From E44-bin89 sp034409565 (GTDB lineage: Bacteria; Chloroflexota; Dehalococcoidia; Dehalococcoidales; RBG-16-60-22), in NCBI GenBank assembly GCA_034409565.1, contig DAOUMS010000008.1, positions 124,001 through 188,000 of the forward strand: a stretch of DNA of 64,000 nt. The letters are read 5' to 3'. This document shows positions 42,029 to 51,148 of the stretch, one piece after another. The notes beneath the pieces were generated by a model. The model was given only the letters and a program-made list of their open reading frames with translations, had not been told where the DNA came from and searched no databases. The position numbers were made by a program, and so were the translations under genes. Each line of letters starts with the position of its first letter. Position 1 is the first letter of the stretch.

Positions 42029-42712
42029 ATGCCACAGGAATACGAAATCAATGAACTGGCCAAAGAAGAGTCCTGGCGCATGTTCCGCATCATCGGTGAG
42101 CTGGTGGAGGGTTTTGACCGGCTCTCCGGCGTGGAGCCAGCCGTTTCCATTTACGGCTCAGCCAGAGTGAAGCCAGGTGACCAGCTTTATCAGAAAACGG
42201 AGGAAATTGCCCACCGCCTGGGCAAGGCAGGCTTTTCCATCATCACCGGCGGTGGGCCGGGCGTGATGGAAGCCGCCAACAAGGGTGCTTCCCGGGCCGG
42301 CGTTAAATCGGTGGGGGTCAACATCGAACTGCCGGAAGAACAGATGCCCAATACCTACTCCAACGTCTCCCTCTCGCTGCGCCACTTCTTTGTCCGCAAG
42401 GTGCTGCTGGTGAAATATGCCACCGCCTTCGTCATCATGCCCGGCGGGCTGGGAACGCTTGACGAACTCACCGAAGTGCTCACCCTCATACAGACCCATA
42501 AGATAAGGCCATTTCCAGTATTGCTGTACGGCAGCGACTACTGGAACGGTTTCCTGGACTGGCTGCGGAACTGCACCCTAGACAAGGGTTTTATTTCGGA
42601 AGAAGACCTGCACCTGCTCCGTGTCTGCGACGACACCGATGAAATCGTTGACGCCGTCAATAAATGGTATCGAAAGCAGGAAATTGCCGGCAAAAGCGCT
42701 GTGGCCAAGTAG
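42029..42712 (+). CDS. LOG family protein (TIGR00730, nucleotide 5'-monophosphate phosphoribohydrolase)
   Basis: A 227-aa Rossmann-like protein. Family motifs are SIYGSARVKPGD, TGGGPGVMEAANKGA and MPGGLGTLDELTEVL (PGGxGTxxE). Such enzymes remove ribose 5-phosphate from nucleoside monophosphates (cytokinin-activating LOG in plants). The start at 42029 follows CAGGGAGATAGCC. Its cellular role here is likely nucleotide turnover. Confidence 0.88.
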   Translation: MPQEYEINELAKEESWRMFRIIGELVEGFDRLSGVEPAVSIYGSARVKPGDQLYQKTEEIAHRLGKAGFSIITGGGPGVMEAANKGASRAGVKSVGVNIELPEEQMPNTYSNVSLSLRHFFVRKVLLVKYATAFVIMPGGLGTLDELTEVLTLIQTHKIRPFPVLLYGSDYWNGFLDWLRNCTLDKGFISEEDLHLLRVCDDTDEIVDAVNKWYRKQEIAGKSAVAK

Positions 42713-42738
42713 AGACGGCCCTCAACGGAAGGCGTTTG

Positions 42739-42754
42739 TGTGACGTAGGTCACA
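42739..42754 (+). promoter_or_regulatory. CRP/FNR-type palindrome upstream of the Fe-S/maturation genes
   Basis: TGTGA-CGTAGG-TCACA is a perfect match to the CRP-type half-site palindrome. Possible -10 boxes follow: TATAAC (42765) or TACCAT (42776-42781); with the latter the site centre would be near -41.5. A related site precedes sod at 56694. Confidence 0.55.
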
Positions 42755-42825
42755 GACAGTGAGCTATAACTACGCTACCATTTTAACGAAACCGGTAATT
42801 GAACCAAACCCAAGGGGTAGCTTTC

Positions 42826-43074
42826 ATGTCAAGGTGTCCCGGTCAGGATATGCGAAACCTCAAAGTGTCCCTCCACAGGTGCCCGAATTGCGGCGCTGAG
42901 GTGGAGATTTTCTCCGATGAGCTGCGCATCAAATGCCACAAGTGCGGGCAGTACGTGTACCGGGAGAAAACGCCCTCCTGTCTTGACTGGTGCGCCGCCG
43001 CCCGGCAGTGCCTTGGCGAGGAGAGGTGGAAAGCGCTTAAGGGCGAGGATTTAAAAGGGCAAGGGCAAAAATAA
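42826..43074 (+). CDS. Small zinc-ribbon protein
   Basis: About 82 aa from ATG 42826 (AAGGGG upstream); a TTG 27 nt earlier is less likely. Cysteine pairs CPNC and CHKC, then CLDWCAAARQC, suggest one zinc ribbon plus further Cys. The DWCAAARQCLGEERW segment occurs in small proteins next to ferredoxins in anaerobes. It is 2 nt before a ferredoxin-type gene and probably in one operon with it and the hydrogenase protease. The function is unknown. Confidence 0.65.
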   Translation: MSRCPGQDMRNLKVSLHRCPNCGAEVEIFSDELRIKCHKCGQYVYREKTPSCLDWCAAARQCLGEERWKALKGEDLKGQGQK

Positions 43075-43076
43075 CG

Positions 43077-43823
43077 ATGAGTTCAAAAAAGCTCAGGAAA
43101 ATCATCAGGATTGATGAAGAGAAGTGCAATGGTTGCGGCCTCTGCGTTCCCTCCTGTGCCGAGGGGGCCCTGCAGATAGTGAACGGGAAGGCAAAACTGG
43201 TGAAAGAGCAGTATTGCGACGGTCTCGGCACCTGTCTGGGAGAATGCCCGCAGGGGGCACTTACCATCGAAGAGTGTGAGGCTGAGAAGTTCGACGAGGC
43301 GGCAGTGGCGCACCATTTGCATTCTGGAGAGCCGGAACTTCCCTGTGGCTGCCCTTCGGCCAACGTGGCCCGATTTCAAAGGGTAACAGCGGAAATGCCC
43401 GAATCAGCCGCGGCCACACCTGTTACGTCCCAGCTTGCCCACTGGCCGGTGCAGCTGACCCTGGTACCGCCTTCAGCACCATTCCTGAAGGGAGCCGATA
43501 TTCTCCTGGCAGCCGACTGCGTCCCCTTCGCCTACGCTGATTTTCACCGCGAGTTCCTGGAAAACCGAGCTCTACTGGTGGCCTGCCCCAAGCTCAACGA
43601 TTTCCACGCCCACCTGAATAAGCTCACCGCCATCCTGCGCCAGGCAGAACCCAGGAGCGTCACCGTATTACACATGGAAGTGCCCTGCTGCTCCGGACTG
43701 GTGCACATGGCACGAAAAGCCATCGAGGCCAGCGGCTCGAATATACCTCTTTATGACGTGACCATTGGCACGAGAGGGACTATACTATCACACCGAGAAT
43801 CGGTACCGACCTCAATCTCATAA
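43077..43823 (+). CDS. 4Fe-4S ferredoxin-type protein
   Basis: A 248-aa protein. The N-terminal 70 residues carry two Cys motifs (CNGCGLCVPSCAEGAL, and CDGLGTCLGECPQGAL), followed by a linker with CGCPS and a C-terminal domain (DILLAADCVPFAYADFHREFL, EVPCCSGLVHMAR) typical of a widespread iron-sulfur protein of anaerobes. It probably handles low-potential electrons in the cytoplasm; the partner is unknown. Confidence 0.8.
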   Translation: MSSKKLRKIIRIDEEKCNGCGLCVPSCAEGALQIVNGKAKLVKEQYCDGLGTCLGECPQGALTIEECEAEKFDEAAVAHHLHSGEPELPCGCPSANVARFQRVTAEMPESAAATPVTSQLAHWPVQLTLVPPSAPFLKGADILLAADCVPFAYADFHREFLENRALLVACPKLNDFHAHLNKLTAILRQAEPRSVTVLHMEVPCCSGLVHMARKAIEASGSNIPLYDVTIGTRGTILSHRESVPTSIS

Positions 43824-43827
43824 AAAG

Positions 43828-44295
43828 ATGAACCGTAAAATAATCCTCGGCATCGGCAATCCTCTGGGCGGCGATGATGACATTGGCCCGCATGTTGCTC
43901 GCAGGCTGCAGAAAAAAGTTAAAGAAGTCAGGCGGCAGGATATTATCGCCATAGATGCCGGTCCCGCACCGGAGGGCTACACATCAGTCATCCGCCAGCA
44001 CCGACCGGAACAGCTTATACTGGTTGACGCCGCGGATATGGGGTTGCCCCCGGGGTCAGTCAGATTATTACCACCGGATAAGATAAAGACCGTGTCCTTC
44101 TCCACGCATACTATGCCACTATCGGCGCTTATCTCATATGTTCAGGAGTTCTGCGGACAGGTGCACGTCATTGGCATTCAGCCTGAGCGGACGGCCATTG
44201 GAGACAAGTTATCCCGTGTCGTGCAAAAAAGCGGTGAGCGCGTGGCGAAACTGATATTTAATGACCGTCTGGGTGAAATCAGCGTCCTTGAGTGA
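43828..44295 (+). CDS. [NiFe] hydrogenase maturation protease (HycI-type)
   Basis: 155 aa from ATG 43828; earlier in-frame starts overlap the ferredoxin gene. It begins ILGIGNPLGGDDDIGPHVA, with metal-binding residues of the family visible: D in GGDDDIG, D in LILVDAADMG and H in FSTHTMPL. It cleaves the C-terminal peptide from the hydrogenase large subunit after nickel insertion. The likely substrate is MbhL, encoded by the convergent operon starting 20 nt away, which keeps a C-terminal extension after DPCMSCTNR. Confidence 0.88.
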   Translation: MNRKIILGIGNPLGGDDDIGPHVARRLQKKVKEVRRQDIIAIDAGPAPEGYTSVIRQHRPEQLILVDAADMGLPPGSVRLLPPDKIKTVSFSTHTMPLSALISYVQEFCGQVHVIGIQPERTAIGDKLSRVVQKSGERVAKLIFNDRLGEISVLE

Positions 44296-44314
44296 GTGTG
44301 CCTCTGGAGATAGC

Positions 44315-44797
44315 CTACGGCTCTTCAGGTTCTTCCGATGACGCATCCGTCCCGGCAGCCTTGGCCTTCCGCTTCACCGAGCCGGGCAGTTCCCCGCTAT
44401 CGGTGACAATGAGCTCATCGGCATATTTATCGTAGCTGGAGAGCAGAAACTCCTCCGTCATGGCCAGCGTATGCACCGGGCACACGTCAACGCACTGGGC
44501 GCAGAAGCAGCACCGCGAGACAAATATCTTGACCTTGCGCTCTTCGGGCAGAAATTCGATGGCCCGGGTGGGACAGATTTTCACGCACTGCTGACAGCCG
44601 GTGCAGTTTTCCCGGTCGTAGGCGATTTTGCCCCGGAACTGCGGAGGCACCGCCACCGGCGGGTTCAGCGCCACTTCCTGCTTGGCTACTTTATCCAGCA
44701 GGCCCAGTGTCGACTCCGGCGCATACTTGGCCGGGAAAAGGTTGGTGGCCGGTTTTAGAAAAAGCTGTTTAACTATGGTTATTGCCGCTTCCCACAT
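44315..44797 (-). CDS. mbhN: Hydrogenase ferredoxin-type subunit (MbhN/NuoI-like)
   Basis: A 160-aa protein with an N-terminal amphipathic segment and two [4Fe-4S] motifs, CTGCQQCVKICP and CCFCAQCVDVCP. It matches NuoI/EchF/MbhN and would pass electrons from ferredoxin to the small subunit. It is the last gene of the mbh operon. The C-terminus (KRKAKAAGTDASSEEPEEP) is a charged tail not usual in short NuoI proteins. Confidence 0.9.
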   Translation of the reverse strand: MWEAAITIVKQLFLKPATNLFPAKYAPESTLGLLDKVAKQEVALNPPVAVPPQFRGKIAYDRENCTGCQQCVKICPTRAIEFLPEERKVKIFVSRCCFCAQCVDVCPVHTLAMTEEFLLSSYDKYADELIVTDSGELPGSVKRKAKAAGTDASSEEPEEP

Positions 44798-44810
44798 ATC
44801 TCATCTTACC

Positions 44811-45830
44811 TCAAAAAATCATGGCGTCTACCCAGATAAGCAACATGCCGACCAGGGCGATGGCGGTCATGGCCAGAACATACACCGAGCTGGCCTGCGA
44901 GATTTTGAACCGCGCCATGCCGGCACGTATCAGCGTGATGCTGAAGAACATGATGACGAATACTTTGACCAGGAAGAACAGGCCATCGATGATGCCCGCC
45001 GGCAGCGCCGCCTGCACCCCGATATACGGCGACAGGTTATAGGGGATGAACAGCGCCACCACCACCGCCACCATGGCAAACGCCTTGATGACATCAGACA
45101 GATAGAAAAGCATGAGGTTTCTGCCCGAATACTCCACCAGCAGCCCGCCGGCGATTTCCGTCTCCGCCTCGGCAATGTCAAACGGGACCTTGGCGGCCTC
45201 GCCAATGGTTACCACCACCAGGGTCAGCAGCATCAAGGCTGCCCCGGCGACCCCCACCGGTCCCAGCAGACTCCATATGGGATAGGCGGTTATCGTGCTC
45301 ATAAGGAACGGGTTAGCCGTGGTGACCTGGCTGATTTTCCAGGCGATAGCCAGGGCCACTACTGCCAGCGGCAGCTCGTAACTCATCATGATAATCATCT
45401 CGCGCTGGGAACCAACGGTGGCATACGGGGAACTGGAGGCGAACCCACCAGCGACGAAGGCGAGCGAGGGCACGATGAGCAGGTACAGCACCAGTATCAC
45501 GTCGCCGTACCGGCCGAGCAGTGCCGGCTGACCGAAAAGCGGGATATACAGGAGTAGCACGCTGGTGGAAATGATGGCCAAGAAAGGCGCCGCCGTGAAC
45601 AGCCAGGAGATGGCGCCCCTGGGGATAATGCTTTCTTTCATGAGCAGCTTCTGCACATCGCGGAAGGGCTGCACGATGGGCGGGCCGACCCGACCCTGCA
45701 TGTGGGCCACCAGCTTGCGGTCAACGCCCCGGTACAGCAGGCCCAAAATAGCGCCGATGGCCACAACGATGGCTGAGCCAACGATGATGACCACGGCATT
45801 AATCCATATGCTATTTCCCAGTAAGCTCAT
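44811..45830 (-). CDS. mbhM: Hydrogenase membrane subunit (MbhM/NuoH-like)
   Basis: A 339-aa membrane protein with about eight helices. NuoH-type markers include GRVGPPIVQPFRDVQKLLMKE, the EMIIMMSYELPLAV and AEAETEIAGGLLVEYSGRN loops with conserved acids at the quinone-like cavity. It couples the hydrogenase arm to the antiporter module. Its ATG overlaps the mbhL stop by 4 nt. Confidence 0.92.
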   Translation of the reverse strand: MSLLGNSIWINAVVIIVGSAIVVAIGAILGLLYRGVDRKLVAHMQGRVGPPIVQPFRDVQKLLMKESIIPRGAISWLFTAAPFLAIISTSVLLLYIPLFGQPALLGRYGDVILVLYLLIVPSLAFVAGGFASSSPYATVGSQREMIIMMSYELPLAVVALAIAWKISQVTTANPFLMSTITAYPIWSLLGPVGVAGAALMLLTLVVVTIGEAAKVPFDIAEAETEIAGGLLVEYSGRNLMLFYLSDVIKAFAMVAVVVALFIPYNLSPYIGVQAALPAGIIDGLFFLVKVFVIMFFSITLIRAGMARFKISQASSVYVLAMTAIALVGMLLIWVDAMIF

Positions 45831-47071
45831 CTCATTAACTCTTTCGTCTTTTGTACCGAAAGCCGGTGCATCTCCTCATAGTCAATGATTGATTTCCGTC
45901 CTGTGGCTTTATCCGTACTAATCGCCCGGTTGGTGCAGGACATGCACGGGTCAATGGAAGCGAAGGCAATGGGCACATCCGCAATCTGCATGCCCTTGAG
46001 TATGCTTGGTATGGCCACCAGGTTGATGTACGTTGGTGCTCTGACTTTCCACGTTGAGAGCGTGCTCACCCCCGACTCCATGCGGACGTAGTGGATGTCT
46101 TCGCCGCGCGGCGCTTCAACACGCCCCACGCCCTCACCCTCGGCATCGGTGAGCAACTTCAACAGCCTCGGCATCTTGGTTTCAGTCAGCAGAGGGCCTT
46201 CCGGCATCTTCTCCAGACATTCCTCGATAATTTCAACGGACTGTTTCACCTCCAGCAGACGGACGATGATGCGGTCGTACACATCACCGACCACGGTGCC
46301 GGTGACCATGTCCGGCGTTATCGCTTTGATATTAAGGTCAGCATAAGCAGAATACGGCTGGTCCTGCCGCACGTCCTTGGGGACACCGCTGGCCCTTACC
46401 GTTGGACCGACGGTGAGCAGCTTCAGCGCATCTTCTCTACCCAGTATGCCAACGTTCCGGCACCTCATTTTCACCGTCTCGTCCTCAAGGAAAATCCGCC
46501 GCAACTGCTCGAAAATGCTTTTATAATAGTCCAGCCCCTGACGTATCCGGGGCAGCTGCTCTTCAGTAATGTCCCTTCTCACCCCGCCAACCTGCAGTAT
46601 CGCCTTGGTCACCCGGTTGCCGAAGACATACTCAATCATGTCCATGATTTCCTCACGAACCCTCCAGGTGAGATAGAAGACGGTGTCAAAGCCTATCTCA
46701 TGGGCGGCCACACCCGCCCACAGGATATGGGAGTGGATTCTCTCCATCTCAGCGGCGATAACCCTGATGTATTCGGCGCGATCCGGCACCTTGATGTCTG
46801 CCGCCTGCTCCACCGCCAGGACCAGGCAGAAGGGATGGCAGATGTTGCAGATGCCGCATATCCTCTCCGACAGGTATATCGACTGGACGGGGTTATTGCG
46901 GTTCATCCCCAGCCACTCGATGCTGCGGTGCACTTGACCAACCTGCACATCGGTATTAACGACCCGCTCCCCATCAATTTCCAGAAGCAGCTGCACCGGC
47001 TCCTTAAGCGCCGGATGAATCGGCCCGATTGGTATGGTGTAGGTCGTTTTTTCCGTATCATTAACTGCCAT
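45827..47071 (-). CDS. mbhL: Group 4 [NiFe] hydrogenase large subunit (MbhL)
   Basis: A 414-aa protein. All four nickel-ligating cysteines are present: C72 and C75 in ERICGICNICH, C376 and C379 in DPCMSCTNR. This separates it from Mbx/Nuo-type subunits, which lose them. The 32 residues after R382 look like a peptide removed during maturation, as in HycE. It would reduce protons with ferredoxin electrons (or oxidise H2) at the cytoplasmic face of the membrane. It is part of a 14-gene operon with the archaeal mbh order. Confidence 0.93.
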   Translation of the reverse strand: MAVNDTEKTTYTIPIGPIHPALKEPVQLLLEIDGERVVNTDVQVGQVHRSIEWLGMNRNNPVQSIYLSERICGICNICHPFCLVLAVEQAADIKVPDRAEYIRVIAAEMERIHSHILWAGVAAHEIGFDTVFYLTWRVREEIMDMIEYVFGNRVTKAILQVGGVRRDITEEQLPRIRQGLDYYKSIFEQLRRIFLEDETVKMRCRNVGILGREDALKLLTVGPTVRASGVPKDVRQDQPYSAYADLNIKAITPDMVTGTVVGDVYDRIIVRLLEVKQSVEIIEECLEKMPEGPLLTETKMPRLLKLLTDAEGEGVGRVEAPRGEDIHYVRMESGVSTLSTWKVRAPTYINLVAIPSILKGMQIADVPIAFASIDPCMSCTNRAISTDKATGRKSIIDYEEMHRLSVQKTKELMR

Positions 47072-47089
47072 TTTCGCTGCTGCCCTTCC

Positions 47090-47632
47090 TTACTCTTTCC
47101 CCTTCGGCTTTCTACCCGGCAGGACCCGCAAATATTTCTCCGGCCCGGTCTTATCCTTTCTCCAGGGATACACGCCTTCTGGAATATCGCCGGCAAGAAA
47201 CAGCCTCCTGCCGTCAGGTATATCGGTCACCTCAACGCCCATCATCTCCTGCGTCTCGCGCTCGGGGAAAATTGCCCCCGGAATAAGGTCGGTTATGGTA
47301 GGGATTTTAAGGTCTTTCTTGGAAAGAGTAACTCTTAGCCCCACACTGATTTCTTCCAGATGAAATCCGTAATATATGGTGAAGTGATAGATAAGCTCGA
47401 CATCATCCCCCAGGTCACTGGAGGAGATGATAACCAGGTGAGGATATTCCTGAATCCGGGACAGGTGCTGGACTGCCTCCCGGAACGACTCCCTCTTAAC
47501 AAATATCCATATGCGGCGATAGCGGTTCTTCTTGACGGCGACCTCACGCTCGTAGACTTGGCCGTCAACAAAACCACCGCCCAGCGCTTTCTTGAAGCTA
47601 TCCACAATTTGCTGCGGCGTCAGCTTCTCCAC
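47090..47632 (-). CDS. mbhK: Hydrogenase subunit MbhK (NuoC-like)
   Basis: A 180-aa protein of NuoC/30-kDa type: LIYHFTIYYGFHLEEISVGLRV and the end signature PTITDLIPGAIFPERETQEMMGVEVTDIPD. It scaffolds the large and small subunits. Its ATG follows mbhJ directly (47633/47632). Confidence 0.9.
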   Translation of the reverse strand: MEKLTPQQIVDSFKKALGGGFVDGQVYEREVAVKKNRYRRIWIFVKRESFREAVQHLSRIQEYPHLVIISSSDLGDDVELIYHFTIYYGFHLEEISVGLRVTLSKKDLKIPTITDLIPGAIFPERETQEMMGVEVTDIPDGRRLFLAGDIPEGVYPWRKDKTGPEKYLRVLPGRKPKGKE

Positions 47633-48067
47633 CTATGCCACCTCCTGTTTCGCCAGCGTCTCCAGCTTCGCCCAGGCTTTTACCACCCCTTCGATAATCG
47701 CCTCCGGTCGGGGAGGGCAGCCGGGAACGTAAACGTCCACCGGTATTATCTGGTCGATTGGCCCCACCAGGCTATAGGCCTCATGGAAGACATCGCCTTC
47801 AATACCGCAGTTGCCCACCGCCATGACCACCTTGGGGTCGGGGGTCTGCTCATAAACGCGTCGCACGGTGTCCTCCATGCTGCGCCCCACCGGCCCGGTA
47901 ACGAGCAGGACATCGGCATGGCGCGGCGAGCCCACCAGCATGATACCGAAGCGCTCAGCGTCATAGCGCGGCGTCAGCACGGCCAGAATTTCAATATCAC
48001 AACCATTACAGGAACCCGTGTTCATGTGGTATACCCAGAGTGCCCGGTTAAACGCTTTTAAACTCAT
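47633..48067 (-). CDS. mbhJ: Hydrogenase small subunit MbhJ (NuoB-like)
   Basis: A 144-aa protein carrying the proximal [4Fe-4S] cluster: C20 and C23 (SCNGCD), C87 (VGNCGIEG) and C117 (VPGCPPRP). It transfers electrons between the ferredoxin-type subunit and the nickel site of MbhL. Short length, with no other clusters, is typical of group 4 enzymes. Confidence 0.92.
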   Translation of the reverse strand: MSLKAFNRALWVYHMNTGSCNGCDIEILAVLTPRYDAERFGIMLVGSPRHADVLLVTGPVGRSMEDTVRRVYEQTPDPKVVMAVGNCGIEGDVFHEAYSLVGPIDQIIPVDVYVPGCPPRPEAIIEGVVKAWAKLETLAKQEVA

Positions 48068-48091
48068 CCTTTTTGAAATCCTTTTTCTGTT

Positions 48092-48430
48092 CTAAACCAC
48101 CATGACCAGCACCAGAACCGTGAGCACCGTTATGGCTACCAGCCAGAGTATATAGTCATTGATAATCCCGGTATGCGGCCTCATCATGGCGCTGTAAAAT
48201 CCCTTCAGTGCCTCAAAGAAGCCCCAGTATATGTTGTGCGCCGGAACGTGGCGTTGTTCTGCCGGCGGCACCTGGATGCCGGAGATAAAGACATCGGTCT
48301 GCGCCGTCCCTTTCTTGTACCGCTTCTGACCGCGACTTCTCAGGTAGAGCGCGAGCACCGCCAGGACAAGCAACGCCACCAGCCAGACGATTGGGCTCCA
48401 GACCGCGTATCCGTACGTTAAAACTGACAA
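48092..48430 (-). CDS. mbhI: Hydrogenase membrane subunit MbhI-like
   Basis: A 112-aa protein with two membrane helices, one at each end (WLVALLVLAVLALYL and ILWLVAITVLTVLVLVMVV), and a central soluble loop containing VFISGIQVPPAEQRHVPAHNIYWGFFEALKGFY. In position and size it corresponds to MbhI, which links the antiporter part to the hydrogenase part. Confidence 0.75.
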   Translation of the reverse strand: MSVLTYGYAVWSPIVWLVALLVLAVLALYLRSRGQKRYKKGTAQTDVFISGIQVPPAEQRHVPAHNIYWGFFEALKGFYSAMMRPHTGIINDYILWLVAITVLTVLVLVMVV

Positions 48431-48480
48431 CTCCCTGTCTCCTGACCTCTTTTTACCTTTCGCTTACTATCTTAATATTT

Positions 48481-50049
48481 TCAGGGCACAGCCCCCATAA
48501 CGCCGTTAATATAAGACGCCTGGTCAATCAGCGCGTCAGTTGCCGGGGCCACGATGGTGTCCACCACCAGTCCCGGGAAGATGCTGAAGAAGATGATGCA
48601 GGCCACCATGATGCCCATGCCGATGAGCATTGACCTGGGGACTTCCCTGACCTCTTTGTAGGCGGGCATCTCCGGCCCGGTGAAGGCGGAGTAAAATACC
48701 TTGGTGAATGATGCCAGCGTCACCAGCGACACAAACATGGCAATGACGGAAAGTAACGGGTTGAAGCGGAACACCGATTCGTAGATGAGCAGCTTCGAGG
48801 CAAAGCCGTTGAATGGCGGAATTCCGGAAATGGCCAGCGCCCCGATGATGAAAAATATTGTCGTCCACTTCATTTTATGCCCCAGACCACCCATCTTGTT
48901 CAGGTCTCTGGTCCCGATGCGGAAGAAAATCGCCTCCGCAGTGAGAAAGAGCATACCCTTGTAGAGAGCATTGTTGATGATGTGGAATATGCCCCCATTC
49001 ATGGCGTCCCGGCCATAGTTGGCCAGCGCCACGGGGTCGGTGAGCACCGCCAGCCCCACACCCACCCCGAGCAGCATATAACCGCTCTGGGAGATGGCGT
49101 GGTAGGCCATCAGGCGCTTAATATCCGTCTGGTGAATGGCCATCATGACACCAATGAACATGCTCAGTACGCCCAGAATGATAACTACCCAGCCGATGGC
49201 CGTGGTGTCAAAGTGGCCGCCGTACAGGGTGAAGGCGACGCGGTAGAGGGCATACATGGAGGCGGCGCTGGAGGTATAAATCATGGGGGTGATGCCTGCC
49301 GGCGCCACGGCATAAGTGTCCGGCGCCCACATGTGTAAAGGCACGCCCGCCAGCTTCATGACAAAGGCGATGGCCAGCATCGCCAGGGCAATCATATCCA
49401 GGGTGTTGAACTGCATGGTGTTGGCCAGCGCCGCGATGCTCAGCAGGTTGTACTGCCCGTACAGTATGCCGATGGCAAAAAGCACCAGCAGGGCACTGAC
49501 TGCAGAAATGACAATGTACTTGAAACCGCCCTCCACAGCGTCCGCCAAATTGGTGCGGTATGAGGCCAGACCAGCGCCGGCGATGGACAGTATCTCCAGG
49601 AAGACGAACAGGTTGAACATGTCGCCGGTGAACTCCAGTCCTATCATGCCCACGTAAAGGAGCATCAGGAGGGAGTAGAAGCGGTCCTGTCCGGTCTGGT
49701 CTTTCAAAAACTGGAGGGAATAGACCAGCGCCGCCAGCATAACTATCGTTGTGGTCAGCCCCATGAATATGGAGATGCCGTCCACCTGAAACATGATGCG
49801 CACCGGCACCATGTAGTTCTCCGGTATGGCCAGCTCCGGCACCGTAGCACCGAGCGTATAAACGCGCGCACCGCCGGTATAGATATCTACAGCCAGAATG
49901 GCCACCAGGAAGGTGACAAAGCTGAGAAGGGCAACGTTAACCGTATCGCGGAACTTATTGCTTATCCGGCTGATAAGCGGCGCGATGAACGCCGCCAGCA
50001 GCGGCACAGCCACAATCAGTATTGGTGAGTGTACGGTTAAGTACTCCAA
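48481..50049 (-). CDS. mbhH: Antiporter subunit MbhH/MrpD-like
   Basis: A 522-aa, 14-helix protein of the NuoL/M/N-MrpD family. The conserved Glu lies in GDMFNLFVFLEILSIAGAGL and the conserved Lys in FVMKLAGVPLHMWAPDTYAVAP. It should translocate H+ or Na+ driven by the hydrogenase reaction. It is the largest subunit of the operon's Mrp-like half. Confidence 0.92.
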   Translation of the reverse strand: MEYLTVHSPILIVAVPLLAAFIAPLISRISNKFRDTVNVALLSFVTFLVAILAVDIYTGGARVYTLGATVPELAIPENYMVPVRIMFQVDGISIFMGLTTTIVMLAALVYSLQFLKDQTGQDRFYSLLMLLYVGMIGLEFTGDMFNLFVFLEILSIAGAGLASYRTNLADAVEGGFKYIVISAVSALLVLFAIGILYGQYNLLSIAALANTMQFNTLDMIALAMLAIAFVMKLAGVPLHMWAPDTYAVAPAGITPMIYTSSAASMYALYRVAFTLYGGHFDTTAIGWVVIILGVLSMFIGVMMAIHQTDIKRLMAYHAISQSGYMLLGVGVGLAVLTDPVALANYGRDAMNGGIFHIINNALYKGMLFLTAEAIFFRIGTRDLNKMGGLGHKMKWTTIFFIIGALAISGIPPFNGFASKLLIYESVFRFNPLLSVIAMFVSLVTLASFTKVFYSAFTGPEMPAYKEVREVPRSMLIGMGIMVACIIFFSIFPGLVVDTIVAPATDALIDQASYINGVMGAVP

Positions 50050-50052
50050 ACT

Positions 50053-50409
50053 CTATCCTTTCAGCAATCTCGATTTCTTGGCGTCAATATCGCCCATGTG
50101 GCGATAGGTATGCATCACCATGGTCAGCATCAGCGCAATCACGGAAACACCGATGACAATGCTGGTCAGGGTCAGCGCCTGCGGCACCGGCAGCACCATG
50201 GTGCCTTCCGGCGTCACCGTATAGATAGGAGCCACGCCCCCCGCCCGGTAGCCCAGGGTCACCAGAAACAGGTTGACGCCGGCTTCCAGAATGGCGATGC
50301 CCATTACTATCTTTATCAAATTACGTTTGAACAAGATGATGAAGAGCGCCACGCCCACCAGGAGCGCCACGGCAATAAACGGGATATTATACGGAATATA
50401 CGGCATCAT
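50053..50409 (-). CDS. mbhG: Antiporter subunit MbhG/MrpC-like (NuoK-like)
   Basis: A 118-aa protein with three membrane helices. The NuoK/MrpC core IVMGIAILEAGVNLFLVTLGY carries the conserved Glu, followed by VPQALTLTSIVIGVSVIALML. It is coupled to mrpB upstream (4-nt overlap) and 3 nt before mbhH. Confidence 0.9.
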   Translation of the reverse strand: MMPYIPYNIPFIAVALLVGVALFIILFKRNLIKIVMGIAILEAGVNLFLVTLGYRAGGVAPIYTVTPEGTMVLPVPQALTLTSIVIGVSVIALMLTMVMHTYRHMGDIDAKKSRLLKG

Positions 50410-50867
50410 TCTTCCATCTCCTCCCCGCTGGAAAAGAGCGCCATGGCGAGAACCACCGCGGAAAGCCCGGCGATAACTTTCAGCCCGACACCGAAATTCA
50501 TCAGCGGAATTACTCCTCCCGTCCAGACGTTACCCGGGTTGGGGCCAGTGGGAGGAATACCGCCGAACACGGGGGTACCCACCAGGAAATTGTAGAAGAA
50601 GATGGTGCCCATGCCGGCAAAGGCCATGCCGATGAATATCAAAGCGCCGCCGCTCTCCACCACAGAGAGATGACTCTCGCGAAGCGATTTCTTAATCTCG
50701 CTGGAACCAAAGGCCACAATCATCATGACCACGCCGGAAGCAACGACCGCCCCTCCCTGAAAGCCTCCACCCGGGGTGACGTGCCCATGCATGATGATAT
50801 ACAGGCCGTAAATCAATATAAACAGTATCAGCTGGTTCGATATGGTGCGTACAATCTTGGACAGCAT
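50406..50867 (-). CDS. mbhF: Antiporter subunit MbhF/MrpB-like
   Basis: A 153-aa membrane protein of the MnhB domain: LFILIYGLYIIMHGHVTPGGGFQGGAVVASGVVMM is the family's signature region (HxxxGGGFQGG). It belongs to the Mrp-like Na+ translocating half of the complex. Confidence 0.9.
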   Translation of the reverse strand: MLSKIVRTISNQLILFILIYGLYIIMHGHVTPGGGFQGGAVVASGVVMMIVAFGSSEIKKSLRESHLSVVESGGALIFIGMAFAGMGTIFFYNFLVGTPVFGGIPPTGPNPGNVWTGGVIPLMNFGVGLKVIAGLSAVVLAMALFSSGEEMEE

Positions 50868-51146
50868 CTACGTTTTTTTCTCCTTTTTCTTCAAAGCCCG
50901 GAAAAGGAGCAGCACGCCGGTCACTGCCGTAAAGAGCACGGTAGCCTCTCCCAGCGTGTCCAGACCGCGGTAGTCAAACAGGACTGCCGCCACCACGTTG
51001 TTGTTCGCCGTTTCCGCCTGAGAATTGGCAATCATGTAATCATCCATGTCGGAAGGCGGGTAACCAAACGGGTGCATGAGCAGCGCCCCCGTTATCAGGA
51101 ACGCGACCAGTGTTATCAAAACAAACCAAGCCACAACCTGTCTCAT
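50868..51146 (-). CDS. mbhE: Hydrogenase subunit MbhE-like
   Basis: A 92-aa protein with two helices and the typical segment NNVVAAVLFDYRGLDTLGEATVLFTAVTGVLLL found in MbhE and the C-terminal part of MrpA. It lies between mbhD and mrpB as in the archaeal operon. Confidence 0.85.
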   Translation of the reverse strand: MRQVVAWFVLITLVAFLITGALLMHPFGYPPSDMDDYMIANSQAETANNNVVAAVLFDYRGLDTLGEATVLFTAVTGVLLLFRALKKKEKKT

Positions 51147-51148
51147 AG

